Position numbers and translations under genes: made by a program. 64,000 nt of DNA from Bradyrhizobium septentrionale (GTDB taxonomy: Bacteria > Pseudomonadota > Alphaproteobacteria > Rhizobiales > Xanthobacteraceae): positions 7,024,501 to 7,088,500 of the forward strand of contig NZ_CP088285.1 in the NCBI RefSeq assembly GCF_011516645.4. Reading direction: 5' to 3'. Under the pieces are notes generated by a model. It was not told where the DNA came from. It saw nothing but the letters and a program-made list of their open reading frames with translations, and searched no databases. Below are positions 15,470 to 22,768 of the stretch, piece after piece. Position 1 is the stretch's first letter; every line of letters begins with the position of its first letter.

Positions 15470-16268
15470 TGGTGACCCTGACGACGCTGCCCTGTCCGTG
15501 AATGTCCTCGTACCTATCGAGGATGTGGCCTGCGGTGTACTGGTCGGGCTGCACCATCAGCAGGTCGTACTTCTCGGCCTTCTCACCGAACGCAACGAAC
15601 GGGCCGGGATACGGACAGAAGATCGTGGTGCCGGTCAGCAATGGCTTCCAGCGCTCCCATTCGACCATGACGCCGCAGCAGAGCAGGTGATGCCGCCGGC
15701 CGAGACGATAGTGATCGCCGTGCTCGATGGCGTGGCGCGGATCGGCGATGGTGATTTCGAGCCGGGCGAGAAGATCGCCACGATTATCGAGCGGACCCTT
15801 CTCGGGATCGACCAGCCCCTCATCGAGAAACTGGCGGGCGGCGAGCATGCTGCCCAGGTCCTTGTCGGAAAAGCCAAGGGCATTGATCGGCATGTCGGTC
15901 AGGCGCAGTGCCTCGACCTCCAGCTTCACCAATTCGAGGTCCCAGGTCGCAAGCTCCGGCAGGCGATTATCGACCAGGGCATAGGCGCGGATCATAGCCT
16001 CGGTCCAGCCGCGTGCGACGATGACCGGCACCTCCAGATAGCCCGCGAGCTTTGCCGCATCGAGGCGGCCATGCCCCGCGATGATGATGTCGTCCTCGGT
16101 GATCAGCAGCGGGACCGTGAAGCCGAACTGCGCGATCGATGTCGCGATCTGCTCAATCTGCTCCTGCGAATGCTGCCGCGCATTGCGAGGGGACGGGACC
16201 AGCTCGTTGACCCGCCGCGTCTCGATCTTCCAGGCGGGCCCGGATGCAGTCGTCATATGCTCGTTCAC
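15462..16268 (-). CDS. ParB-like protein with methyltransferase-derived tail
   Basis: 268 residues from a GTG preceded by AAGGGG. Residues 13-135 are a ParB/sulfiredoxin-type domain with the GHGRLDAA motif (65-72). In phages such domains are often fused to a DNA methyltransferase. Here the C-terminal part (183-268) resembles only the edges of one (GDHYRLGRRHHLLCCG, then AGHILDRYEDIHG) and no D/N-P-P-Y motif is present, so methylation is not expected. The overlap with dpdA suggests it guides or licenses the transglycosylase on DNA (inference). Confidence 0.72.
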   Translation of the reverse strand: MNEHMTTASGPAWKIETRRVNELVPSPRNARQHSQEQIEQIATSIAQFGFTVPLLITEDDIIIAGHGRLDAAKLAGYLEVPVIVARGWTEAMIRAYALVDNRLPELATWDLELVKLEVEALRLTDMPINALGFSDKDLGSMLAARQFLDEGLVDPEKGPLDNRGDLLARLEITIADPRHAIEHGDHYRLGRRHHLLCCGVMVEWERWKPLLTGTTIFCPYPGPFVAFGEKAEKYDLLMVQPDQYTAGHILDRYEDIHGQGSVVRVTND

Positions 16269-16500
16269 CAGCGCGCCCCTTACCAAAGGAAAGTCCAAAA
16301 TCGAAAATCCGAAATATGCGGAAGGCGGGCGGTCGCGCGTACCCCGCGCTTTCGGTGGGCCCCAAAGGACCCGTGGAGGGCCAAGGGGCCCTGGGGGCGC
16401 GTGTGGCGCGGGGCATGTGTGGTGCACCCCGCTTGCACTGGATGCACCCTGGCTTGATCTGGGGCCCGGCCGCCTGCCTTGACGGGCCATCCTGCGGTCC
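16269..16500. other. Noncoding leader, GC-rich, upstream of the ParB-dpdA operon
   Basis: These 232 bp hold no supportable gene. The left part (16280-16320) is relatively AT-rich and could contain the leftward promoter. The right part (16355-16480) is dense in GGGCCC-like palindromes and could form stable RNA structure. Confidence 0.4.
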
Positions 16501-16686
16501 TTACTCGACTGCTTCTTCGCTGATCTCGAAGGTGCTGTTGGCTGGGTGCGGAAGATGGAAGCGCGCTTCGCCGCTTGGGTTTGGTGAGCCGTCGTAATTG
16601 CCCTCGACGATGACAGGCTCCCCGTCGTCCTGCTTGACGCTGGCGCGGTAGCGCCCATTGACGTGAACCGTGACGGTTGTGGTCAT
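16501..16686 (-). CDS. Small beta-rich phage protein of unknown function
   Basis: 61 residues: MTTTVTVHVNGRYRASVKQD, then a glycine turn, then ARFHLPHPANSTFEISEE. The pattern of short amphipathic strands suggests a small beta sandwich. It follows the IPT/TIG protein gene, and GAAAGGAGAAGC before the ATG is a strong ribosome site. No family was recognised. Confidence 0.62.
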   Translation of the reverse strand: MTTTVTVHVNGRYRASVKQDDGEPVIVEGNYDGSPNPSGEARFHLPHPANSTFEISEEAVE

Positions 16687-16719
16687 GCTGCTTCTCCTTT
16701 CTCTTTCGGTGGGTGCGTC

Positions 16720-17100
16720 TCAGCGCCGCGCCCTGGTCCGTCCGCTTGCTGCTGTGAACGTGAAGTCGAGCGGGTCGGAATTGGCGGTGCCATTGTGCAC
16801 CATGACCGGCACCGTCGCGGGAGCGAACAGCGACGGCTTGACGATGGTCGTGACCTCGGTCTCGCTGACGAGCGTGGTCGGCTCGTCGTAGTCGCCGAAC
16901 CTGATGGTGGTCTCGGCCGTGAAGCCACTGCCGAGACAGGACAGCGGGAAGTCCGGATCGCCGCTGACCACCGTGTTCGGGGAGAGCGAGGTCAGCACGG
17001 GTGGTGCCTGGGGCTCTGACGGGGTGCTGGACGCCAGCGCATGGGCGGTGTCGTAAGCGACGCCGGCCAGCATGGCTTTGCGCATGTTGTCGGTGTCCAT
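16720..17100 (-). CDS. IPT/TIG-domain protein, putative virion accessory
   Basis: 126 residues. An N-terminal helix (MRKAMLAGVAYDTAHALAS) is followed at about residue 34 by an Ig-like IPT/TIG domain: VLTSLSPNTVVSGDPDFPLSCLGSGF, then TTIRFGDYDEPTTLVSETEVTT and VMVHNGTANSDPLDFT. Such domains occur on phage capsid or tail surfaces as carbohydrate-adhering modules. A decoration role is inferred. Confidence 0.65.
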   Translation of the reverse strand: MDTDNMRKAMLAGVAYDTAHALASSTPSEPQAPPVLTSLSPNTVVSGDPDFPLSCLGSGFTAETTIRFGDYDEPTTLVSETEVTTIVKPSLFAPATVPVMVHNGTANSDPLDFTFTAASGRTRARR

Positions 17101-17103
17101 GGG

Positions 17104-17367
17104 TCAGTGCTCCTTCTCGGCCTCGACCGGCTTGCCAGCCTGCGCTGCTGCGATTGCCCGCTGCTCCTTGGTCGGCGGCTCGCCGGGCGGTGCGTTGGGG
17201 GAATACCTGGTGCCGGAATAGTCGCTGGGCCCAAGCTTGTCGGGCATGGCAGCGATTGCCGCTTCCTTCTCGGCGCGGACCTGCTCGGGCGTCTTGGCCG
17301 GCTGCTGCTCTGCGCCGGACTTCGTCTCGCGCTTGGTCTCGTGCTTTGCGTCGTGCCGGTCAGTCAT
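17104..17367 (-). CDS. Small charged phage protein
   Basis: 87 residues, mostly hydrophilic and probably disordered: a DRHDAKHETKRETK start, an EQQPAKTPEQVRAEKEAAIAA helix and a YSGTRYSPNAPPGEPP segment. It sits between the Acb2-like gene (one base apart) and the TIG gene (three bases). No function was recognised; composition resembles small structural or scaffold-like phage proteins. Confidence 0.55.
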   Translation of the reverse strand: MTDRHDAKHETKRETKSGAEQQPAKTPEQVRAEKEAAIAAMPDKLGPSDYSGTRYSPNAPPGEPPTKEQRAIAAAQAGKPVEAEKEH

Positions 17368-17368
17368 T

Positions 17369-17572
17369 TCACTTCTCCTCCTTGTAGAGCGTGGCGCGCA
17401 CCGCGCAGTCCTTGGCTTCGAGCAGTTTGCGCAGGCTTGCCGAACGCTCGGGATTGCGCGGCAGCAGGTTAGCGATGTAGTCGGCGATCTCGGCAAACTT
17501 GGCGCTGATCGGCTGAAGCTCTGGTTTCAGATGGGCGTAGGTGAAGAACTGCAGCATCGGCTCTTGGCTCAT
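17369..17572 (-). CDS. Acb2/Tad1-hairpin-like cyclic-nucleotide sponge
   Basis: 67 residues. An N-terminal LQFFTYAHLKPELQPISAKF segment is followed by two helices carrying LPRNPERSASLRKLLEAKDCAVRA (residues 37-60). This is the signature I associate with the short phage proteins annotated as Acb2/Tad1 hairpin domain, which bind cyclic oligonucleotides and block CBASS (and in some cases Thoeris) signalling. Alternative: an unrelated small helical phage protein. It lies in a block of accessory genes, the usual place for counter-defence genes. Confidence 0.62.
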   Translation of the reverse strand: MSQEPMLQFFTYAHLKPELQPISAKFAEIADYIANLLPRNPERSASLRKLLEAKDCAVRATLYKEEK

Positions 17573-17588
17573 GTCGGGCTTTCCTCCA

Positions 17589-18182
17589 TCACCGCACCCG
17601 CCGGGTTCGCATTGCGATCCCTATGTTGCGGGTGAGGTTTCGCTCCATTTCCTGCAGCATGATCTTGGCAAAGTCGGAATAGAACGCCACGTCGCGCTTG
17701 ATCTGGGCCTGCGGCTTGAGAACGTACATCAGGCGCAGCCGGTTCTTGCCGATGCGCTGATAGATCACATCGCCCTTGCGGAAGGCGTTCTTCAGGTTGC
17801 GCGGCCTTTGCCCCTGCGGCACGCCGCGCGCGGACCTGTTCACCGCGCCGGTCGGCGGGATGGCCAGGGCGCTCTTGGCGGCCATGCGCGTGCCGCTCTT
17901 CGCGTGCAGGCCGAGGTTGGCGCGGCCAAGCTTGTCGTAAATCGTGACCTCAAGATTGTCCTTTGCAGCGCGCGCGCCCCTGGTGGTGAGCGCGGCCCGC
18001 ATGAAGCTCTGGTTTCGTACCTGCACCGACGACGGCCATGTCTGGTTGATCAGGTAGGTTCGCGTGGCGTCGGCTGCGTCATTGAGCGTGCGCGCCATGA
18101 TGTAGGGGAGTTGATCGACGGCAGCGCCGAGTTCGATCGCAGCCTGCGTAAAGCCTGAGCTGTCGATGTTGATCTCGATCAT
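17589..18182 (-). CDS. Minor tail / virion morphogenesis protein (gpZ or gp10-like)
   Basis: 197 residues. The start IDSSGFTQAAIELGAAVDQLPYIMARTLNDAADATRTYL, the central basic region and MQEMERNLTRNIG at the end follow the HK97-gp10/lambda-Z pattern of tail-completion proteins (helix bundle, then beta, then helix). The normal location is beside the connector genes; here it is in the accessory region 15 kb away. Moderately sure of the fold, less of the role. Confidence 0.58.
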   Translation of the reverse strand: MIEINIDSSGFTQAAIELGAAVDQLPYIMARTLNDAADATRTYLINQTWPSSVQVRNQSFMRAALTTRGARAAKDNLEVTIYDKLGRANLGLHAKSGTRMAAKSALAIPPTGAVNRSARGVPQGQRPRNLKNAFRKGDVIYQRIGKNRLRLMYVLKPQAQIKRDVAFYSDFAKIMLQEMERNLTRNIGIAMRTRRVR

Positions 18183-18222
18183 GCGAGCACACTCGATGCA
18201 AGGTGCGGCAAGCTTATTCCGG

Positions 18223-18450
18223 TTAGCTGTCGCGCGCCAGCCGTCCATCGATTTGGCGCACGTATTGAAGCGCCAGACATCGATCGCGATAGACGCGGAG
18301 GATTGCGCAGCGGCCCAAGGAAAGTTCGTCTGCGTAATCGGCCACCTCTTGTGCGTCAAACTCCACGTCGGGCGGGAAGCGGATGGTGACGGTCGCGCTG
18401 GTGAGGTTGAACTCGATCATGAGCGCGGCTTCTTCGATGTCTACGGGCAC
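18223..18450 (-). CDS. Small phage protein, paralog of its upstream neighbour
   Basis: 75 residues from a GTG six bases after GAGGAG. The ATVTIRFPPDVEFDAQEVADYADELSLGRCAILRVYRDRCLALQY layout (strand, helix, strand) parallels the neighbouring 18460 gene, so the two look like tandem duplicates. No function was recognised. Confidence 0.55.
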   Translation of the reverse strand: MPVDIEEAALMIEFNLTSATVTIRFPPDVEFDAQEVADYADELSLGRCAILRVYRDRCLALQYVRQIDGRLARDS

Positions 18451-18459
18451 GCGCGCTCC

Positions 18460-18690
18460 TCACTGCAGCGTCTGTCGCGCGACCAAATCGAAGCCGTCGT
18501 CGTTGCGCCGATACTCGGCGGCAAGGCGCTGACGCGCGAAAATGCGGATGATCTCGACCCGCCCGCCGCTGCCATGGACGCAGCAGGCGATGACGTTGAT
18601 CATATCCACGTCGTCCTCGGCGAAGGTCACGATCGCCGTGCGCGTCTCGGCATCGTACTCGACCTGGGTGGCGTCGTTCATGCTCTGCAT
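18460..18690 (-). CDS. Small phage protein with paralogous neighbour
   Basis: 76 residues from an ATG preceded by GGGAGGGGG. Layout: TRTAIVTFAEDDVDMINVIACC, then RVEIIRIFARQRLAAEYRRNDDGF. The spacing of strand, helix and RI(F/Y)xxxRLAxxY resembles the downstream gene. It starts a short leftward operon of small genes; function unknown. Confidence 0.58.
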   Translation of the reverse strand: MQSMNDATQVEYDAETRTAIVTFAEDDVDMINVIACCVHGSGGRVEIIRIFARQRLAAEYRRNDDGFDLVARQTLQ

Positions 18691-18846
18691 GGCCAATCCC
18701 CCTCCCAATGACAAAGGGGCGGCAGGCTTTCGCCGCCACCCCTCCGATCAGCGCCGCAAAGCATGGAGCAAGCACACATGGCAGCGCTGGATGGCAGCAT
18801 CATAGCGCATCATTCCATGCCTCACCACCATTTGGCGCCCGCATCG

Positions 18847-19518
18847 TCACTTCAACACCTTTTCCAGCTCGAGGAGTTGCCGCTCGATCTTGTCGGCAAT
18901 GCCGATCAGCCGGCGAAGCTCGGGCGCGAACTCACGGACCTGCGCCAGGACGTTGTTGCCCTCCTTGATCAGTGCGCGAATGTCCTCGTTGCTCTTTTCG
19001 TCGCCGAAGAATTTCTCGCGCACCTGCCGCACCCATGCGCGCGGCACGCCGAGATCGATGGAAACTCTTTCGTCGGTCCAGCCCTGGCCATAGCCGACCT
19101 TGTCGCTGAGATAGACATCGTTCAGCTTGCCGTAGATCAGGCGCATGTCATCGCGATCCATCTCGCGCGTGTTGTCAACGACCTGCACCGGTGTCGGCTC
19201 TTGCTTGCTCACCATCTCGCTTCCCTCCCTGGCCTTTTGAATTGCCGCGAACTTCGCTTTCCTGAAGCAGTCGGGACAACGGTGTGCCGTCGCGCTCTTG
19301 CCGACGTGCCAGCCCTTCGCCTGCAGCTTGCGAGCGATGAATTGCCACTCCACCACGTTGTCCATCCCCTTTGCGCCTGCCATCTGGTTGTTCACCGGCA
19401 GGCTGATCTCGGTCAGGCATCGTGGGGCGCCGCACTTCGCGACCACGCCACGAACCTTCTTTCCATCATCACCGTATGGCACCGGCCCATGCTCGAACGC
19501 CGCCAAAAGGTCTCTCAT
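18847..19518 (-). CDS. Zinc-binding / coiled-coil phage protein
   Basis: 223 residues. The N-terminal half has cysteine pairs (KCGAPRC, then RCPDC) typical of a zinc finger. The middle has a helix-turn-helix-like segment (WTDERVSIDLGVPRAWVRQVREKFFG). The C-terminus (about 175-223) is a heptad-rich coiled coil ending LLELEKVLK. DNA binding is plausible. The start overlaps the preceding gene's stop as ATGA. Confidence 0.66.
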   Translation of the reverse strand: MRDLLAAFEHGPVPYGDDGKKVRGVVAKCGAPRCLTEISLPVNNQMAGAKGMDNVVEWQFIARKLQAKGWHVGKSATAHRCPDCFRKAKFAAIQKAREGSEMVSKQEPTPVQVVDNTREMDRDDMRLIYGKLNDVYLSDKVGYGQGWTDERVSIDLGVPRAWVRQVREKFFGDEKSNEDIRALIKEGNNVLAQVREFAPELRRLIGIADKIERQLLELEKVLK

Positions 19519-19868
19519 CGTCTGCTGATCTCCGTCATCTTGCCGCAGTTGAAGCACTTGGTCCGGCTTCTTTCCCGGAGCCGTCGCATCTCATCGATGT
19601 AGCGCTGCCGCGCACGGAGCCATTGCGTCTCTTCGCTTGCCAGGGCGCGCAGCACGAACATCGGATCGAGGCGGGTCTTGCAGAGCGAACACTCCACCTC
19701 GGTCTCGCCTTCGCGGATTTGATAGCTCGCGTGAACGGTGCGGCCGTCGCGAACGTCGTAGCGGTGATTACAGCCGGCGCCCCAGCTCACGACCTTGAGC
19801 ATCGGCTCGTCGTCGGATGGCGGCTGCTTGAACCTGACCGGCAGGGGCGTGATGTTGTCGTCGGTCAT
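19515..19868 (-). CDS. Zinc-finger-like phage protein
   Basis: 117 residues with CNHRYD and ECSLCKTRLDP, then a long helix (ASEETQWLRARQRYIDEMRRLRERSR) and a second pair KCFNCGK. Two structural zinc sites on either side of a helix suggest an RNA- or protein-binding adapter. Overlaps both neighbours by four bases, so it is part of one operon. Confidence 0.66.
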   Translation of the reverse strand: MTDDNITPLPVRFKQPPSDDEPMLKVVSWGAGCNHRYDVRDGRTVHASYQIREGETEVECSLCKTRLDPMFVLRALASEETQWLRARQRYIDEMRRLRERSRTKCFNCGKMTEISRR

Positions 19869-20161
19869 GGCTTGCTGATCCGGATGCGAACCACGTCACC
19901 GGTCTCGATCGCAGGCTTGTCGGTACCGATCCAGAGCGCGAGCCCAAGGTGCTGGATGACCAGCCACCAGCCGGTCGAGACCCGCTCGTGCTCCATCTGG
20001 CTCTCGACCTTGGCGTTGCCGACCTTGGCCGCGTTGTAGACCCGCATGAAGCGCTCCTCGACCGAAGTGACCACCTCCTCGAATTCGAACGTGCTCAGAT
20101 CAGTGCCGCGAACAGGCACCGCATTCCCAGCTTGAACATCTCCCATCGCGTCATGCTCCAT
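19865..20161 (-). CDS. Conserved phage protein of unknown function
   Basis: 98 residues. From residue 23 (LSTFEFEEVVTSVEERFMRVYNAAKVGNAKVE) it has clear coding character; the first 20 residues overlap the preceding small gene in another frame, so the true start may be downstream. The segment STGWWLVIQHLGLALWIG followed by GDVVRIRI suggests an OB- or SH3-like beta barrel. No family was recognised. Confidence 0.58.
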   Translation of the reverse strand: MEHDAMGDVQAGNAVPVRGTDLSTFEFEEVVTSVEERFMRVYNAAKVGNAKVESQMEHERVSTGWWLVIQHLGLALWIGTDKPAIETGDVVRIRISKP

Positions 20162-20253
20162 TGCGTCGTCAGTTCGGGGGGCAGGTCGGCGATATGCCGG
20201 ACGCCGTGCTTGTAGGAAAGCAGTGGTCCGGCGTGATCGAAGAACTGTCTCAT
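20095..20253 (-). CDS. Small phage protein, 52 residues
   Basis: A short frame starting MRQFFDHAGPLLSYKHGV and ending MRCLFAALI, coupled to the upstream gene by an ATGA overlap. Codon use is host-like. Its 3' half overlaps the start of the 19865-20161 gene in another frame. Function unknown. Confidence 0.45.
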   Translation of the reverse strand: MRQFFDHAGPLLSYKHGVRHIADLPPELTTQWSMTRWEMFKLGMRCLFAALI

Positions 20254-20483
20254 GATTGCCTCATTCCGTTAGGCGGGGCGTTACATCCCGTTACGCGCGG
20301 CCGTAAGTCATTGCCCGTTTGGCTTTTTCTCTGCGTTCGCTTTGTTACGCGCCTTGCGCATCCGCGCTGCTTTGCGTGCGACGATGCGATGCAGGTCTCG
20401 ATGTCGTCTTGCATGCGCAGGGCCACGTAGCGCTTCATGGCCAGCCGCTGGCGCTTCTGTTCTTTCCGCTCCCTGCGAAGCAT
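20250..20483 (-). CDS. Small basic phage protein
   Basis: 77 residues, strongly basic (MLRRERKEQKRQRLAMKRYVALRMQ start). Start and stop overlap both neighbours (TGATG upstream, ATGA downstream), which is why this frame is chosen over the longer in-frame run that shadows the primase gene. Nucleic-acid binding is likely from composition only. Its 3' end contains the CGTTACA repeat shared with the 25.3-kb control region. Confidence 0.5.
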   Translation of the reverse strand: MLRRERKEQKRQRLAMKRYVALRMQDDIETCIASSHAKQRGCARRVTKRTQRKSQTGNDLRPRVTGCNAPPNGMRQS

Positions 20484-20701
20484 CACCAGTCCTGATCCTC
20501 CACGCGCTTGCCGATTTCCCAGCGTCCTGCACGGTAGTTGCCTTCGAAGAACGCGTTCACGTCGGAGCCCATCATGGCTCTGGTGGCCTGACCGAGCGTT
20601 TGCTGCGTCATGCGCTTGCGGCCCTCGCCGTAGATCAGGGCCACTTCGCTCATCGACGGAATTGTGGTCGAGAGCGGCACCTGGACCTTGACGATCGTCA
20701 T
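20483..20701 (-). CDS. Small phage protein of unknown function
   Basis: 72 residues: MTIVKVQVPLSTTIPSMSEVALIYGEGRK, a helical middle (QTLGQATRAMMGSD) and a final NAFFEGNYRAGRWEIGKRV. It lies three bases after the primase-helicase gene, with good codon use. No family was recognised. Confidence 0.6.
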   Translation of the reverse strand: MTIVKVQVPLSTTIPSMSEVALIYGEGRKRMTQQTLGQATRAMMGSDVNAFFEGNYRAGRWEIGKRVEDQDW

Positions 20702-20704
20702 CGG

Positions 20705-22768
20705 TCATCCTCCCATTGCAGCGACCGGCTTGCCTGTCCACCACCAGTACGGTTTCTGAATTCCGATGATCTTGGCGTCGCGCAGCTTGTCCCCGGCGCG
20801 CTTGAAGGCGCCACGGAAGCGGTTGTCGGCGGCTTCGGTGTCGGTGTCGTCGTCCACGAACTTGGCCCGCATGGCCGCGCGCACATAGCCGACGTCGACC
20901 ACTTTGCTGACGCTGGCCGGGAGCGGGAAAGGTGGCGGCACGCCGTAGTCGTTGATCGCGTCGAACAGCGCGTGCATGAGCAGGCGCTCGTTGCTGGTGG
21001 CCTGATAGCCGGTGCGCTCGGCGCTCTCGGTCGCATCGTAGGCGACTGCCGCGCATGAGGTTTCCTCGTTGCCCCACTTGTTCCGGCCGACGCTGATCAC
21101 GGGCAGCGTGAACTCCCAGCGAATGCCGGACTTGCCTTCGCGCTGCTTGCGCACCGTGGCCCGGTGGATGCTGCCCCCCTTCGAGGTACGCCTATCGGCC
21201 ACGATCTCAAATTCGATCGTGGTCTCGAAGTCGGCGGTCAGCGAGGAATGCCCGCGCGGAGAGCCGCCGCCCTTCGGCTTGTGGTGGACGAGGATCACGG
21301 CGGCGCCGAACCGCTGCTGCAGGGCGACCAGCCGCTTGCGCACGATCGACACGTCCTGGCTGGCGTTCTCGTTCATGCCGGGCGCGAGCGCCGACAGGGT
21401 GTCCAGGATGATCAGGACAAGCGGCACGTTGTAGGTCTTGGCGACCGCCTCGATCTCGGCGATGAGCGCCACCAGATCGTCGTCGCTGCCGAAGAAGTCC
21501 GGCCGCTTGGTGCAGAGATAGAACGGCAGCGTGGCCTTGTGCGGCAGCTCGTGCTGGATGACGTAGGCCAGCTTCCGCTTGCTGAAGCCTTTGCCGGCCT
21601 CTGCGGCCACGTAGACGACCAGTCCGGGCTCGGTGTTCCGGCCGATGAAGGTCTGCCCGCGCGCGACCGCCATGCCCAAGTCGAACGTCCCGAACGACTT
21701 CCCGCTGCCGCTGTCGCCGTAGATGAGGATGATCTCGTCCATGGGGATGATGTCCTCGACCACCCACGTGTAGCCCGATGCATGGCCCGAGATCGCGATC
21801 TCTTCCCAGCGCAGGCCGCCGAACCGCGAGCGGAACGGGACAGCCGACCAGTCCGGCGTCGCGTCGGCGAGCGCATGCAGCGCGTCGGGCGTACCACCGG
21901 CCTTGAGCCAGTCGGACACGTCGCCCTTGGGCGGCATGTCGGGCCAATGCCGGGCAAGATCGAGCACACGCACCCTTTGGGCGGTGCCGGAAAGCGACTT
22001 GGCGACATCCTGCGCGTGATCCTGGCCCGGCAGTACCGGCCTGCCATCCGGGTGGAAGCGCAGCGCGCCGTCGCCATTCGGCGGATCGGGATTGCGTGCC
22101 TGGGGGTCGTTGTGCGGAATTATCACCACGTCGGCGTCGCGGAAGAATGCGGTGTGGCTCTCGCTCCACTTGCCAACGCCGCCGGGGTTCGTCGTAGCAA
22201 CGAAGCCGATCTTCGAAAGATTGTCGGCATCCTTCTCGCCCTCGACCACATAGACAACCTGCCCGTTGGCGATGGCCTCCATCAGCTCTGGCAGGCGATA
22301 GGGCACATATCTGATGCCGCGCACGGCATAGACCCAGCCGTGCTTGATCTTGTCCGGTGGATCGCCGGGGTGCGGACGGCGCCGCTGCCTGAACGTCTTC
22401 GGCTCGAAGCGCACCACCTGGAATAAAAGCTCATCGTTCTCGTCGGTGTAGCTGTAGTGCGCGACCTCTTTGCCGAGCTGCTGCGGCGGTCGCTCGCGTT
22501 GCTCCAGATAGCCGTGCTCGCGCATCCACTGCATCGCGGCTTTATGGTCGCGTCCCGTTTCACGTGAAATCAGATCGAGCACGCCGCCGCCGGTCTTGCT
22601 CTCGTGGTCGTAGTATCGCCCGGTCGCCACATCGATCGAGAGAGAACCATGCTTGCCGTAGCGTCGCTCGCCATCAGATGAGAGCCGCGCATTCGGAGAA
22701 CCGAGCAGCTCTTCCGCGATGGCCTCCATGTGCACGGCGAGCGAATGGATTGGCTCGTGCATGTTCAT
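20705..22768 (-). CDS. Primase-helicase (TOPRIM + RepA/DnaB-like ATPase)
   Basis: 687 residues. A zinc-less N-terminal region is followed by a TOPRIM-type fold (VVYVVEGEKDADNL at 171-184; VVIIPHNDPQ at 214-223), then a P-loop ATPase of the RepA/AAA_25 type with Walker A GDSGSGKS (351-358), Walker B ILDTLSA and a VHHKPKGGG sensor loop. It would unwind and prime phage DNA. The ATG overlaps the RuvC-like stop as ATGA; the in-frame extension to 23110 is shadow. Confidence 0.9.
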   Translation of the reverse strand: MNMHEPIHSLAVHMEAIAEELLGSPNARLSSDGERRYGKHGSLSIDVATGRYYDHESKTGGGVLDLISRETGRDHKAAMQWMREHGYLEQRERPPQQLGKEVAHYSYTDENDELLFQVVRFEPKTFRQRRRPHPGDPPDKIKHGWVYAVRGIRYVPYRLPELMEAIANGQVVYVVEGEKDADNLSKIGFVATTNPGGVGKWSESHTAFFRDADVVIIPHNDPQARNPDPPNGDGALRFHPDGRPVLPGQDHAQDVAKSLSGTAQRVRVLDLARHWPDMPPKGDVSDWLKAGGTPDALHALADATPDWSAVPFRSRFGGLRWEEIAISGHASGYTWVVEDIIPMDEIILIYGDSGSGKSFGTFDLGMAVARGQTFIGRNTEPGLVVYVAAEAGKGFSKRKLAYVIQHELPHKATLPFYLCTKRPDFFGSDDDLVALIAEIEAVAKTYNVPLVLIILDTLSALAPGMNENASQDVSIVRKRLVALQQRFGAAVILVHHKPKGGGSPRGHSSLTADFETTIEFEIVADRRTSKGGSIHRATVRKQREGKSGIRWEFTLPVISVGRNKWGNEETSCAAVAYDATESAERTGYQATSNERLLMHALFDAINDYGVPPPFPLPASVSKVVDVGYVRAAMRAKFVDDDTDTEAADNRFRGAFKRAGDKLRDAKIIGIQKPYWWWTGKPVAAMGG

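Noticed and set aside
20250..21077. 275-codon leftward frame across the primase 3' end
   Set aside because: Only the last 77 codons (from 20483) have coding character and proper overlaps; the rest is shadow of the primase gene.
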